Below, in pieces: positions 20,282-32,326 of a stretch of 64,000 nucleotides of DNA (position 1 is its first letter; every line of letters begins with the position of its first letter). Both the position numbers and the translations under genes were made by a program. The stretch spans positions 205,227,741 to 205,291,740 of the forward strand of contig CM041465.1 of assembly GCA_023213395.1 (NCBI GenBank), written 5' to 3'. This stretch comes from Cycas panzhihuaensis. Lineage: Eukaryota; Cycadophyta. A model generated the notes under the pieces. The model was not told the origin of the DNA, did not search any database, and saw only the letters and a program-made list of their open reading frames with translations.

Positions 20282-21862
20282 AATACACTCAATCTTGAGA
20301 AATGAGCTTTAATATGGGTTAAAGAACACCAAAACAAATGTTTGTAGGATATAATACACCCTTGCATCTTATTTTGCCTCATGAGCACACTTCCAAAGGC
20401 ACCTAACACTGATTATACCCACGTTAAGTGAGCCACCAATTGTTTATGCCTCCTTAACTATTAACAAATGACCTTAAATAGTCATTTAATGTCATAATAG
20501 ACACTAATAAAGGTTAAAAAACATGTGCTCCAAACTAAAGGATGGCTCCACATGGCTAAAGTGCATGGTCTCCAAGTCAAAATCACAAAAACTCTCCTAA
20601 ACTCATGCTCAAAATAAACGAAAAATACTCCAAATAGCTTCACAATAGATACATATCTAATATTAATGGTAAGGGTTCTTTTTATAATGTTGAATTATAA
20701 GAAGAATATGCTAAAAGGTATATTCTAAAAGTCACAACTTTAAAATATCACCCACACCTTTTCACTTAATGCACATGGTAAAAGACATAAGTCACATGTG
20801 AAAAATACCAAATGATGGTGTCAAAGGTTAATTTTTATAACAAATTAACCTTCCAAATCTCCCAAAGTGAAAAGAAAGAAAGCAACTGAAGCGATATTAA
20901 TGGATAAGTCCGCTCAGACTAGCCTACATCAAACTAGATCTACGCCTTAACACACAGGTCAACGAGCCTGTAAACTTGATCTGCGGCTGACCTCTGACTG
21001 GTAAGGATGTTAATACTCTACTTAGCTAGTACTATAACTACCAAATCAGCCCAAAAAATATGCCTAGTAGCCTCCCAATCACATCTAGTCAGCACTGCCA
21101 ATACTAAAAAAAGCCATCTGGAGCATACATCACCTGTAACTTCCTTCAAACACAAACAACCTACATACCATACATAGATATGGCTGCATATAGTACCCTA
21201 CTAGCTTGAAAAACCACCCAGCCACATGGAAAATAGCCACAAATGGGCACAAATAGCCACAAACAACCAGTAATATCTAGATGTAGGCTTATACAAGTAG
21301 TATATGAGGTTTTAACTCATGCAAGGATCAAAATTGCTTAATGAATAATGGATTCTAATGCTATGTACTTCAACCTAGCACTAAAAAAAGGATAGAAAAA
21401 CATCAAAATATGGCTCTAATCATGTCCACTAGTGCAAAGAAGAGGATTTGATAGTAACTCAGGCTTGTTTCATTAATAAACTTTGAGAGTTTCGACGAGA
21501 AATAAATTGACTTATATGTATATAGGGTTGGCTATCCTTGTAATCTCTGAATCACCATCAACGTATACTTGCTAGCTTGAATTAATGCTATAATTCTTCA
21601 ACTAGCTTCGGATGACTCCCAACGAGCCAAGTCCAATCACAATTGTGGTCTTCATGGCTGAATATTGACTCCAATAACCTTTATACTTTATTGAATAGTG
21701 GTTTTCACTACTTCAACTACCGTTGATACACTGTGATAGCTTTTGCATGTTGTTGGGGTTAATGGACCCTCGAGACTCGTCTTAGGTCAGATGATGTTAC
21801 CTAGCAACCAATGATCACACTGCTCCACTTTAACGTTAGGCCTTAGCTATGTAGGACCCTAT
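20282..21862 (-). other. Element A leader
   Basis: About 1.6 kb between the primer-binding site and gag with no recognised coding content. It contains a patch of higher GC at about 20890-21000 (CTCAGACTAGCC, ATCTGCGGCTGACCTC). It does not resemble the leader block shared by B and C. Confidence 0.5.
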
Positions 21863-21875
21863 GGCTTTGATACCA
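21863..21875 (-). promoter_or_regulatory. Element A primer-binding site (tRNA-iMet type)
   Basis: The minus strand reads TGGTATCAAAGCC, one base from the tRNA-Met complement used by element B. It lies next to the 5' LTR. Confidence 0.88.
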
Positions 21876-21876
21876 T

Positions 21877-22250
21877 ATTCGAGAACATGAAATCATACAA
21901 AAATATTCCCAACTGTAGAATTTTTTACCATACATAACAAGCAAATAAATATACACATAGAAAATAGATGCACAATATACAGGATTTACGTGGGAAAACC
22001 CTTTTGGGAAAAAACCCACCAAAAAAGGATTCTTAATAGATCTCTTAGATTATTGCATAATGGATTGATACAATGATCTTAGATGTTAAATGCATAAGGC
22101 CTCAAGGCATTTATATTCTCCCAAGAGGTGTCACCCAATTAGGGTTGTGACCCTCCAAATAAGTCACACCTTTTGGCTTCTCACATTTTCACTTAATTAA
22201 ACCACATTAACATTAACTAAGTGGATTAATAATTAACTACCACATTAACA
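21877..22250 (-). repeat. Element A 5' LTR
   Basis: Starts on the minus strand with TGTTAATGTGGTAG at 22250 and aligns to the 3' LTR at 7490-7863 over its length. The end next to the PBS is not certain to within about 10 bp. TGTTT follows at 22251 and does not match the left flank. Confidence 0.88.
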
Positions 22251-22252
22251 TG

Positions 22253-22905
22253 TTTAATTAGCTTTCATGACTTATGTTAGTTGGTAAAAGCTAAAGACAT
22301 TCATCTCCTTCCTTATAATGGAACTCCTTATTCGAGTAGAGTTATGGTTAGGTTATCTTCCTAAACTAGATGCCCCTTTATGCTGAGTGACACCTTTATA
22401 GATGGAATTATCTATGATAATCAAATATGATAATTTCATGCCTAGGTTTCCTTTCATTGATATTAAATATTTAAAACCAAAAAAAAAAACATGATAGAAA
22501 AAATCAAAATATCCAACTCATAAAACCTAATACATTTCAAGTTGGTTGAGTCAAACTAATCTTGATTTATTTTTAAATGAGTTCTTTTAATATTAATAGT
22601 GTAAGTTTTATTTTCAATCATTTTATTTTTTAACAAATAGAGTTATGTACTTTATTGCCAAAATGTTACCACTTTAGAAGGTGATTTTGTGTCATTTAAT
22701 AATAAAACTTATAATAAAACATTACTTTTCTTGAGTTATTATTACTTTATTGGAAATAGAGATTTGATAATTCATATAAATTTACTCATAACCTTTATTA
22801 ATATATGTACCAGTTTCATTATTATAGGAGACCTCATCAATGAAATTATGTATCCTTAACTTATTATATATCTATTTTGTACCTTGTTATAGGGTTTTAT
22901 CTCAT
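22253..22905 (+). repeat. Duplicated 0.65-kb segment, copy 3
   Basis: A full-length copy of 6543-7198 with few differences, starting at the right edge of element A. It carries the same landmarks: ATGGAACTCCTTATTCGAG, an A-run at about 22480, GTTGGTTGAGTCAAAC, and TTGGAAATAGAGATTTGAT. After 22905 the two flanks no longer agree. Confidence 0.82.
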
Positions 22906-24326
22906 TTTACAATGTTTGAGCCATTGAATACTACCCTAATTTATCTTCTTAGAACTCTTGCACTTAAATAAAGTGTTATAATCTTAATACAATGAACTTG
23001 TGGTATAAGGCCTTTCCTTATATATTAGAATGTTCACATTCTCATACTTTTTAAGTTTTAAGATTCCACTATACCTTTCATACTTATAACCTAGTAGCTT
23101 TTGTATTTACATGTCATTCTTAAGTTCAATCACATTATTATATATCTTGGAATACTTCAACATTGGCCTTTACAATCCTATGCTTAATTGTTTAGCCTTA
23201 GAATTACTAACGATATGTATTCACCTCATTTAAATCATTCCCTTTGTACTTATTTTGTGATTTTTATACAACTCTTACTTCTGCATCTTACACATTTTGC
23301 TTGGCCTGCTTACTTTAATATGTGTTATTGCATGATAACTTCCTATTTATTTTGGTAGCCTTTGTTGCTACTTCCTACATTTGTAGTCATTAAAGACTAT
23401 CGATATATCAAGTTAAAAATTGTTATAAGTATGAAGTCAAGCCAGAATGTTGATATTTTTCATTCACTTCAAAATTAGTATCTATAGAAGTCATTTTAAT
23501 TTTTTCTTATTATTGATCTATTTGATTTTTCCCTTTGTTGGATGAGTGATTCACTTTTATAGATTCCTAGACTTTAGCCTCTCTCCAATTCTATCTTCTT
23601 CTATTTAAGTGTCAAAAGAGCCTTAGGAACTAGAAATAAAATCCCTCTCATGGGCCATATTTTGAGAATGAGAATTTGTCTCTTTTAATGTTAGTCATTT
23701 GTTTATTTCACAATGATAGCTATAAGTTGACCTTATTCCACCTTCCTAGAGTTCACCATACCTTTCTAGCATTTGAGGCTATAGGAACTATGCATTAAGT
23801 ATCATAATGGCCTTATTAATCACTAATGTGAAGGGCTTCTTCCTTTGAAGGAGAGGGAATAACACCATCTAGTATTATCTCATGAGTGAACTATGAGGTT
23901 ACAGGTCAAAGACCACTTTTGTTGAATAATATTAAAGACAATTAGCTATTATCATTTCTTTATCAACAAATTGAGTATTTTTCCTTTAACTAATGAAGAA
24001 TTAGATCTTCTCTATTTACTCCATTATGGATTTGTTATGTTTATGCTTCATCTATTTATTTGTAATTAGAATGAGTATTTTGTACCGAAATCCTTAGCCA
24101 CAATAGCATTATTTTATCTAATATTAATATTATTTTAGTCTAGTTCTCTTAAATAAGGTTGCATATAAACCTATACCCTTGTAATCTCTAGACTCCCTCC
24201 CCTAAGCTTCAAGTAAGATATCATTATGGAGTCTAATTGGCAATATTAAACCTACTATTTTATAAGATCTTACTTTACTTTCCTTACATATACAAATATC
24301 TTTCTCTCTTCTTATTTCTTAGGTTG
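22906..24326. other. Unassigned AT-rich DNA
   Basis: I see no recognisable domain, repeat or RNA gene here. Composition is like the rest of the old background. Confidence 0.5.
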
Positions 24327-24602
24327 TGAAGGAAGTGGGAGTTAGAGGGAACAACAACTACAAAGCCATAATCTAAATAACACATTTATATCAAAATATT
24401 GGTGGTGTTAAGAATAACTAGGGCCCTATAACTTAATATAAATAGATGGGATATTGTGCAAGAGCCCAATATCTATTGTCTTTGGTGTTTAAAAACACCA
24501 CTAAAAACTAATTAGAATTTCAGCTGGGGTTGGCCAAAGTTAGCTCCACTTATCTCAATGCTAACACACCTTTTAATAACTCAAATGAATATTAATCTAA
24601 TA
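24327..24602 (-). repeat. Element C 3' LTR
   Basis: Plus-strand start TGAAGGAAGTGGGAG. The end TTAATCTAATA corresponds to TGAATCCAACA in the other LTR. It matches 32045-32321, including GTTAGAGGGAA, ACAACTACAAAGCCATAA and TTTAAAAACACCA. The purine-rich AGGATGAAAA just outside (minus strand, about 24603-24612) is the likely polypurine tract. Confidence 0.88.
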
Positions 24603-24612
24603 TTTTCATCCT

Positions 24613-26166
24613 ATAATGTTCATTTAGGAATACTTTGAGCTTGTCTTTAAATTTGTAAAACTTGATCTTTCTGAGAGTTTTAGTAAAGATATCTGCTACA
24701 TATTCCTCTATGTTGTAGTAGACTAGCTCAACCTCATCAACTTATACCAATTCTATGATGAAATAACATTAAGTTTTGATATGCTTTATTCTTCTATAAA
24801 ACTCTGGATTTCTAGTCATTTAAATCATACTTTGGTTTTCACACAACATCTATATAGGACCATCCTATTTTACTTGTAGGTCTTGGAGTAGTCGTCATAA
24901 TCAAATTGTCTCACAAGCTCCTACTATTATTGCTTTCTACTCTACTTCCATAGTAGACAAGGATATCATATTTTGTTTCTTAGTACTCAAAGTTATAGAT
25001 GTTGATCCCAAATTGAAAGTATAACCCAATATAGATTTTCTATTATCAACATAGCTTGCCCAATTAGAATCTGTATAACCAATCAATTTGAAATATGTAG
25101 AAGACTTGTGATGTAGTCCATACCCAATTATACTTTTTAGGTATTAAAGGATTCTTTTTGCTACCTAATAATGTGATGCCTGAGGTTCTTACATAAATCT
25201 AGATACCACACTTACTGAATGCATGATATTTGGGTAAGTCAAGGTCAAGTAGATCAAACTACTAATCAGTTGCCTATAGAGTGTAGGGTCAACTAATGTA
25301 GAGTCTTCATACTTAGATAGTTTTATTTTGACTTTAGCTAGTATAGTCAATGCTTTATAATCACTCATGTTAAACTTTTGAAGTAGGTCTAATGTGTATT
25401 TTATTTAGGATATAAATATCCCATTTTCATCTTGCTAGACTCAAACCTAAGAAGTAGTATATGAGACCCAAGTTAGTCATTTTGAATTCTTTATACATAT
25501 CTTCTTTGAATTTCTATGAAAATTAAGAATTATTACTTGCGTAGACTAGGTCATCAACATATAATCCCACAATGAGTATTGAATCTCCTTTAATCTTGAT
25601 GTATAGGTTAGGATCTGATTGACTCCTTTCGAATCCTTTATCTCTAAAGTATTTATTAATCATAGAGTACCAAGCTCTAGGTGCTTATTTTAGCTTGTAT
25701 AAGGCCTTTTTAAGGTTGTAAACCTTGTTTTCCTCCCCCTTGACTTCAAAGCCTTTGGGTTGCTATATATAAATCTTCTCCTCTATGTAGTCATTTAAGA
25801 AAGTACTTTTAACATTTATCTGTTTGACAATCTAACCCTTTTGTGTAATTAGTCTGAGCATTAGATGTATAGTTTCTATTCTAGCCACTAGAGCAAATAT
25901 TTTATTTTAATATATCCTCTCTATTTGAGCATAACCTTTGGCTACTAGTCTTGCTTTATACTTGTCAATAGATGCATTTAACTTGAATTTGGTCTTGTAG
26001 ACCTATTTTGTGTTAATTATTGACTTGTTTGGAGGTAGGTCAACCAATTTCCAAGTATTATTTTTGACTAAAACATTGTATTCTTCTTACATTACATCAT
26101 TCCATTCCTCTTTAGTATTAACCTCTTTAAATGTATGAGGCTCATGTGATTCCTTAACTTATCTTA
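24613..26166 (-). pseudogene. Element C reverse transcriptase and RNase H
   Basis: Reading right to left: the RT start near 26100 with the WELVNLPP-like region, a remnant of KYKARLVA near 25945, the KSTFLND-type motif near 25800, a YKLKKALYK stretch near 25700, and then the polymerase motif, read as LYVDDLVY, at about 25545-25570. The MTNLGLIYYFL region follows near 25455. RNase H remnants run down to about 24630. Many stops, mostly TAG or TAA, fall where B has Trp or Gln. The catalytic Asp pair is still readable. Confidence 0.8.
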
Positions 26167-27110
26167 TTAGAGCAAAGTATTATCTAGTATGTTTATTAGA
26201 TCATGATAGCTTTGGAGCCATTTTAGAACAGGTTGACTAAGTATGGAGGGTCTAACTTCATTGATACTTGATTCATATATATTTAGCACATTTGTTAACT
26301 TAGGGCATGAATCAATTTCCACTATGATATTCTTTCCCTTCTCTTTTTTAATTTCTACTTGATAACAATCATCTTCCTTGAAAATGGCATCCTTACTCAT
26401 GATTATTTTATTTTCCTTTGGATCAAATAGTTTATAGGATTTGGAGAAATTATAGTATCCTATAAATATATATTTGGTACTTTTATCATCTAATCATGTT
26501 CTCTTTTGCTTTGGTATATGAGTAAATGGTAAACTCCAAAAAAATTTCAAGTGATATATGCTTAGCTTATGTCCTATCTAAGCTTCTTCTAGTGTGACAC
26601 ACCTAAGAGCCTTAGTAGTACAACTATTTAGTAAGTATAATATAATAGACATGGCTTTTACCTAAAGTTCATGTCTAAGCTACTTGTCTTTGAGTATACA
26701 TCTTGTAATTTCGATAATGGTCTGATTTTTCCTCTCTACTACTCCATTTTATTATGGAGTATAGGGATTGGTGGTTATATCCTAATACCATGATAGGTGT
26801 AAAATGCTTTGAATTCATTTTAGATTAATTCTCTTCCATTATCCAATCTAAGGGTGAGAATCTTATGGCCACTTTGTTTTTCCACAAAGGCTTTGAAGTC
26901 AACAAAGTGCTAGAAAGTATCTGATTTAAACTTTAAGAAATATACTCAAGTATTTCTAGTAAAATTATCAATAAATATCATGAACTATCACCTCCTAGTG
27001 ACAGTATATTTATAGGTCCACACAAATCTATATAGATTAGTTGAAGAGGACCTTAGAGTCTATAACTAGTATCTAAAAGGCTTTCTCTATGTTGTTTTCT
27101 AAGTAGGTAT
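26167..27110 (-). pseudogene. Element C integrase
   Basis: The C-terminal part gives IFIGYYNFSKSYKLFDP (about 26425-26475) followed by NKIIMSKDAIFKEDDCYQ, matching the element B box before the RT linker. Further right are ERKNQTIIEI near 26705-26740 and LDNGREL near 26830-26850, where B has SDNGGEF, so the second catalytic Asp is kept but the context has changed. Stops lie at Trp and Gln positions. The 77-codon open stretch at 26167-26400 is the longest that survives. Confidence 0.8.
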
Positions 27111-27690
27111 CCTTTATAAATTTCTTTATCTACTTTTATAGTAGGCAATCCATTAACCATTTATATCCTCTTCATTAAGTTCAAGCTATTATAGTTTAAG
27201 TGACCAAATTCCTTGTTCCATGTGTCACTGTCAACTTTGGTGAAGGCTTTTAAGGTATAAGTGTTTGATGGAGGAATGACTATCTTGAATAATTTGATAC
27301 TAGTCATTTGTCCTTTAGCTACAATTACTTTATTCAATCTCTTATCTTTAATTGTACACTTTCCATTATAAAAAATAACCCTGTAATATTATTTCATCAT
27401 CTAAACCACCAAAAGTAGGTTCTTCTTTAAGGTTGGTATATATAACACATCATAAATGTATCTTTTTTTACTTGATTATGTGGTTATAATAATATTACCT
27501 TTACCATTAGATTCATGGGTAGTATTATCTCCAAATATAATCTTTCCTCTTTTAGTCTTATCAATGGTCTTGAAGATTTCTTCCTTATGGGTCATATTGA
27601 TTGAATACACTAAATCTATGTATTAGTTATCCTCCTCTTCACTTGCTACAAGACTTGAGAGAAAAAGTCTATCATTGTCTCTATTTTTAA
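27111..27690 (-). pseudogene. Element C protease and pre-integrase
   Basis: The region aligned to the B protease reads YIDLVYSINMTHKEEIF at about 27585-27635. The active-site DSG is lost (Asp-Leu-Val), and the Trp before it is a stop. FGDNTTHESNGKGNI follows at about 27500-27550. The pre-integrase part is recognisable near 27150-27330. Sequence similarity to B is high enough to place each segment. Confidence 0.75.
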
Positions 27691-28838
27691 TTGTAGTATT
27701 TATAGTTTCTTTTTGTTAATTGGCATTCTTGGCAAAGTAATATTCTTCTATATGTCCCAACTTATGGCAAAAAGAGCATTTGATAGGGTCTCTACATATT
27801 TGACTATGACTTCTACTCCTATAGTTTCCTCTTCCTCTAGAGGTTGCTCTTCCTCTTTCAAAGAATGGGCCTTAACCTTGGCCCTGATAGATCATTTGAT
27901 TTTATCCCTTAAAATATTGGCTTAGTCCTTGATAGTTTCTTTGTCCTTGGTAGTTATTATATCCATGGTAGTATTGATTTTGTTCTTGAGATCTTCCTTG
28001 ATTTTGGAAGTTGTTCTAACCTTGATACCTTTGATTTAGCCCTTGATATTTTTGATGCAGTCCTTGATATTTTTTATTAGATTCTTGATGCCTTGGGTTT
28101 GGTTCTTGATAATTTCCTTATCCTTGATTTCTTTCTCTTCCTCTAGGGGATTGCTTCCTTCTCCTAGAACTTTGTCCTTGATTATTTTGTTTGATCCCTA
28201 TCTTTATGGAAAAAGTATATTCTAATGTCCCATGCTCCTCTTTCTTTTCTTCAACCATAAGAAGCATGGCATTTAATTTTTTAATTTAAAGGGCAGATAG
28301 ATCCTTAGATATTTCAATACCAATGGTAACCATCTCAAATCTTTTGACCTCTCTAACACACCTTAAGATCCTTTTAATAACTCTTTGTTCACTTAGCACT
28401 CCTCCTAGGAATCTTATCTGATTAACCAAGTCTTGGACCTTGGTGATAAACTCATTGATACTTTTCCTACATGGCATTCAAAAAATCTCAAATTTACTTC
28501 CAAGTGTTTGAAGTTTAGAGGATGTTGATCCTTTATAAATCAATATTAGAGTATCCCAAGCTTCTTTAGATGTAATCATTTCACTTACTTTAGGGAATAT
28601 GTGGTCATGTAAAGCACAAAATATGAGGGCCAAAGCCTCATTATCCTTTTTGTCATATTCCTTATAAACTTGTAGTTAATCTTTCATGGCATTATCATCA
28701 ATATCTTCATATCATTTAGTGATGATTTTTCCTATGTCCTTTGTTATGAATATTTACCTTATTCTTCTACTCCAATTAAGAAAGTTAACTCCATCAAATT
28801 TAAGTATAACTATGTTTCCAAAGTTTATTACTATTGTA
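27691..28838 (-). pseudogene. gag: Element C gag
   Basis: It starts near 28838, where the ATG of B corresponds to ATA, so the start is lost. NFGNIVILKFDG and NFLNWSRR follow, near 28785-28825. The UBN2-type domain continues through 28286-28477, open for 63 codons, with SINEFITKVQDLVNQIRFLG closely like B. A low-complexity, Gln/Asp-rich tail (27850-28200) precedes the zinc knuckle CSFCHKLGHIEEY at about 27748-27790. Its fourth Cys is Tyr, as in element B. Stops are at Trp and Gln positions. Confidence 0.85.
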
Positions 28839-28869
28839 AACTCAAATTAATTTAAGTATACCCCAAAAA

Positions 28870-29345
28870 ATATAAGTGTCTTTATGTATTATCTACCTAG
28901 GGGGTTTTTAATCTAGAATTCTAAGTCTTAGGGTCTCCAAATAAAGCTCTCAATTATTATCCCGTCTAATGGCATTTGCCCATAAGTGGTAAACTAGGTA
29001 CCTAATATACTAGTATGTGAGTTTAAGTCTCTATATACCTTAGTACATAGACTAATAAGAAGGTCAAAGACTCCCTAACTTATTGGTCTACTTGCACTAA
29101 ACTTATGCTTTATGACATATTTAGCAGTGGGAACTTGACCAACTAAGGTACTCACCCCCTCTAAGTCTATCCTGGTCTCCAAACTCTAATGGTAAGGTTT
29201 TCCACCTAAGCCTACTACTTATTACACCTTATAGCCAATGGTTTCTTCAATAAATTAGAGTACACCAAGGGTGTGTATGGGGTGGTAACTTTAGGGGTCT
29301 TAACTATTCCCCTTATAAGGTTAGAAAAATGTGTGGTTAATTGGG
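28870..29345 (-). promoter_or_regulatory. Conserved leader block of element C
   Basis: Minus-strand counterpart of 13745-14200 in element B, in the same place relative to gag. Order and spacing of landmarks are kept (AAGGGGAA, AGTTACCACCC, GTTTGGAGACC, AAGCATAA, AAGGTATATAGAG), although the copy has lost nearly all CpG. Conservation across two diverged families supports a selected function while they were active. Confidence 0.6.
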
Positions 29346-30330
29346 AAATTATCTTATTAATATATCAAATTAATAATAATTTTGTGGTCTTTCTTACAAA
29401 TAAAGTTCCTTTTAACAAATATAAAACTAAAAACATTAAAAATAAATGAAGGAAACTAAAATAAGAGAAGGTTTATAGAGTTTTTATTGAGAAACTTTGA
29501 TCTAAGAGTGATTTCTTTAACCTTGAAAATAAATCCTACACAAGATCAACCACCAAACACTTATAAGTTTAAATAATTAATTAAAAACTACTAATAACTG
29601 TTAGTACTATAGTGTAATGATAATAACCTTAAAGAAAATAAAAATATAGGCTTAAAAATAATTAAAAAACACTCAATTATAGATTAAATAAGCAAGTTAA
29701 TTTTAATAGCTTATAACCCCTATAAAATAGATCCACATTAGTCTTAAAGTAGTTCTAAACTATAGTTCTCTTAATCAACTTTCTAATGGTTTAAACTATT
29801 TGAAAAATGGACTCTTGGATAAAAAGTCATTACGAAAATAGTGAAGAGACTTCTTTATGGTAAAAAAATCAAAGGAGGGTTTCCCTTAAGCCCCCTTAAT
29901 GATGCAGGCCTTGATTGTCAATTCTTTGTATATGATTACCTACTAGTGGGAAAGGAGTTGCATGGATTCTAAATATTATAGATTAAATATTATAAAATTA
30001 AAAAAATAAAAAACTATCTAAAAGAGTTTATGAGGATTTCAAACCTGCTCCCTTTTTTTAAAAATTGATGTCACATGGAGCAAAAAATGATCACTTGGTA
30101 AGGTAATGAGGGAGGCTACGAACTCCAAATAAGATTTTAATTTAATTAAAGTTTTGAAAACCTTTGTAAAAAAAATATATCAATGTTTAATAAAATAAAA
30201 AAGTGTGGACAATAATAGGTGATGAGACAGTAAATAGAGAGATTTAAAAAGTTAATTTAATTGATTTATTCAATTGATCAAATTTGAAAACTTCAAATCT
30301 ATCTCAAATCTATGAAATTAAAAAGTAATA
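29346..30330 (-). other. Element C leader, variable part
   Basis: AT-rich leader with no domain, corresponding in position to the T-rich leader of B (here A-rich on the plus strand). No repeats or ORFs worth naming. Confidence 0.5.
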
Positions 30331-30331
30331 C

Positions 30332-30373
<42 letters not shown>

Positions 30374-30639
30374 GATACATATACATACATATATATATGT
30401 ATGTATGTATACATATATACATATATATGTATACATATATATATGTATGTATACATATATCTATATATATATATAGATATATGTATACATATATCTATAT
30501 ATATATAGATATGTGTATACATATATCTATATATATATAGATATAGATATATGTATACATACACACACACACATACATATATATATATGTATGTATATAT
30601 ATATATATATATATATACATTTATATATGTATGTATATA

Positions 30640-30672
<33 letters not shown>

Positions 30673-30713
30673 GTATGTATATATATATATACATATATAT
30701 ATATACATATATG

Positions 30714-30794
<81 letters not shown>

Positions 30795-30864
30795 ACATAT
30801 ATACATATATATATATATACAGATATATATGTATACATATATACATATACATATATATATATAT

Positions 30865-30959
<95 letters not shown>

Positions 30960-30960
30960 T

Positions 30961-31007
<47 letters not shown>

Positions 31008-31041
31008 TAGATATGTATATATGTATATATATGTACGTATA

Positions 31042-31082
<41 letters not shown>

Positions 31083-31117
31083 CTATCTATCTATCTATCT
31101 ATCTATATATATATATC

Positions 31118-31148
<31 letters not shown>

Positions 31149-31152
31149 ATAT
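30331..31152. repeat. Compound microsatellite array
   Basis: Order on the plus strand: (AC)n at 30335-30365, mixed TATG/TACA/TATA units, long (TA)n at about 30870-30955, (GATA)n at about 30957-31010, a short TATG/TATA block, (ATCT)n at about 31079-31105, (GT)n at about 31117-31132, (ATGT)n to 31152. AC pairs with GT and GATA with ATCT, so the array is close to an inverted repeat. Open frames inside are artefacts. Confidence 0.95.
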
Positions 31153-32030
31153 AAACCATATATAAAAATATAAAACTATCTAAGAACTAAGTGGCCATCA
31201 AATGTTATCTACTAAGTGCAAATATCTTTTCCTTTCTTAAATCCATAAATCTATCATTTGAGTCTTAGATCCATGAGTCCAGAATTCATATCTCAAATCC
31301 ATAACTCAGGAAAGGGTTTTGGGGATTGATTCTAGTCCATAATATTATATGGACTTGGTGTTATATAGCCAACCATCATGATGTAGAGAAGGAGTCAAAA
31401 GTCCTTCACAGGAATCACCCATCCAGAGACCAAGTCAAGTGACATAGAGTAATGTTGCCAAGGCCATGTAGGGCAACATAGACAAAACCATGTAGAGCAT
31501 ATGTGACATAGGTCATGGAGGAAAATCACTTTATAAATATATTGAAATATTAAACAAGTGTTAATATAATATCAACTTTGATTATTGGCAATGTACAAGC
31601 ACATAAGTATATATGTATGTGAGAAGGCAAATGAAAAGCCTATGGAGGATAAGAAATCATGCAGCAAATGACTAGAGCTAAGTATTACAAAATTTAGCAA
31701 CCTTATAATATTATGTTGAAATAATAGTCATCTATTCACTAGCCAAAGAGATCTTTTTATAATAAGTTTTTATACATAGAGATGGGATCTTTATGAGAGC
31801 AACTAATAGATAGTACAATAAGGCTATGAAGCATAAATATATCCAACAAATGGAGTTCTACTTCCTTTGATTTAATTATCCTGCAACAGGCAAGAGTATA
31901 TTGCCAAAAAATACTTTCAATCAAATAAAACTATATCAAATATGAATAAAACATATAAAGATATGTATAATATTTTTAGCTAAGATATTTAGCCACTATA
32001 TGTAATATGCTCTGTAAAGCTCTACCAATT
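31153..32030 (-). other. Element C leader, PBS-proximal part
   Basis: AT-rich sequence between the microsatellite and the primer-binding site. No coding content seen. Confidence 0.5.
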
Positions 32031-32042
32031 GCTTTGATAGTA
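32031..32042 (-). promoter_or_regulatory. Element C primer-binding site, degraded
   Basis: The minus strand reads TACTATCAAAGC, against TGGTATCAAAGC in element A. It lies two bases from the LTR, which supports the call. Confidence 0.7.
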
Positions 32043-32044
32043 AA

Positions 32045-32321
32045 TGAAAGCAGTGGGAGTTAGAGGGAATAACAACTACAAAGCCATAATCTAAATAATA
32101 AATTTTTGTAATAATATTGATAGTGTTAAAGAATACTTGGGGGACTTATAGCTTGGTATAAATAGATAAGATGTTGGGTAAGATCCTAACATCCATCATC
32201 TTTGGTATTTAAAAACACCATTAAAAATAATTAGAATTTTGGCTAAGGTTATCCATAGTCAACTCCACCAACCCCAATTCTGACACACCCTTTAATAATT
32301 CAAATGAACATGAATCCAACA
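32045..32321 (-). repeat. Element C 5' LTR
   Basis: On the minus strand it begins TGTTGGATTCATG at 32321 and ends at 32045. It aligns to 24327-24602. A TATA-like TATAAATAGATAAG lies on the plus strand near 32157, but the minus strand is the coding one, so it is not taken as the promoter. Confidence 0.88.
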
Positions 32322-32326
32322 GGTAG

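Larger units (their letters stand above)
7490..22250 (-). mobile_element. Ty1/copia element A, interrupted by element B
   Basis: This is a minus-strand copia element of roughly 6.4 kb once the nested element B is removed. From right to left it holds the 5' LTR, PBS, leader, gag with zinc knuckle, protease, integrase, reverse transcriptase, RNase H, polypurine tract and 3' LTR. Each domain is recognisable but carries stops. The two LTRs are visibly homologous along their length. No clear 5-bp target duplication flanks it, and both flanks are copies of the same 0.65-kb host segment, which suggests recombination after or during insertion. The outer limit at 7490 is uncertain by about 10 bp. Confidence 0.9.
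24327..32321 (-). mobile_element. Ty1/copia element C, old relative of B (7,995 bp)
   Basis: A minus-strand copia element with LTRs of 276-277 bp. GGTTG (24322-24326) and GGTAG (32322-32326) flank it as a probable target duplication with one change. Gag, protease and pol can be aligned by eye with element B, as can the block before gag, so they are related families, although the LTRs look different. The leader is about 3.2 kb and carries a microsatellite of 0.8 kb. Decay is much heavier than in B: nearly every domain has stops or frameshifts, and CpG is almost absent. Confidence 0.9.

Noticed and set aside
21863-21875. tRNA genes suggested by TGGTATCARAGC-type sequences at several places
   Set aside because: These are primer-binding sites next to LTRs, and the rest of a tRNA fold is absent.
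30331-30972. Five long open frames over the compound microsatellite
   Set aside because: Simple-sequence translation with no composition of a real protein.
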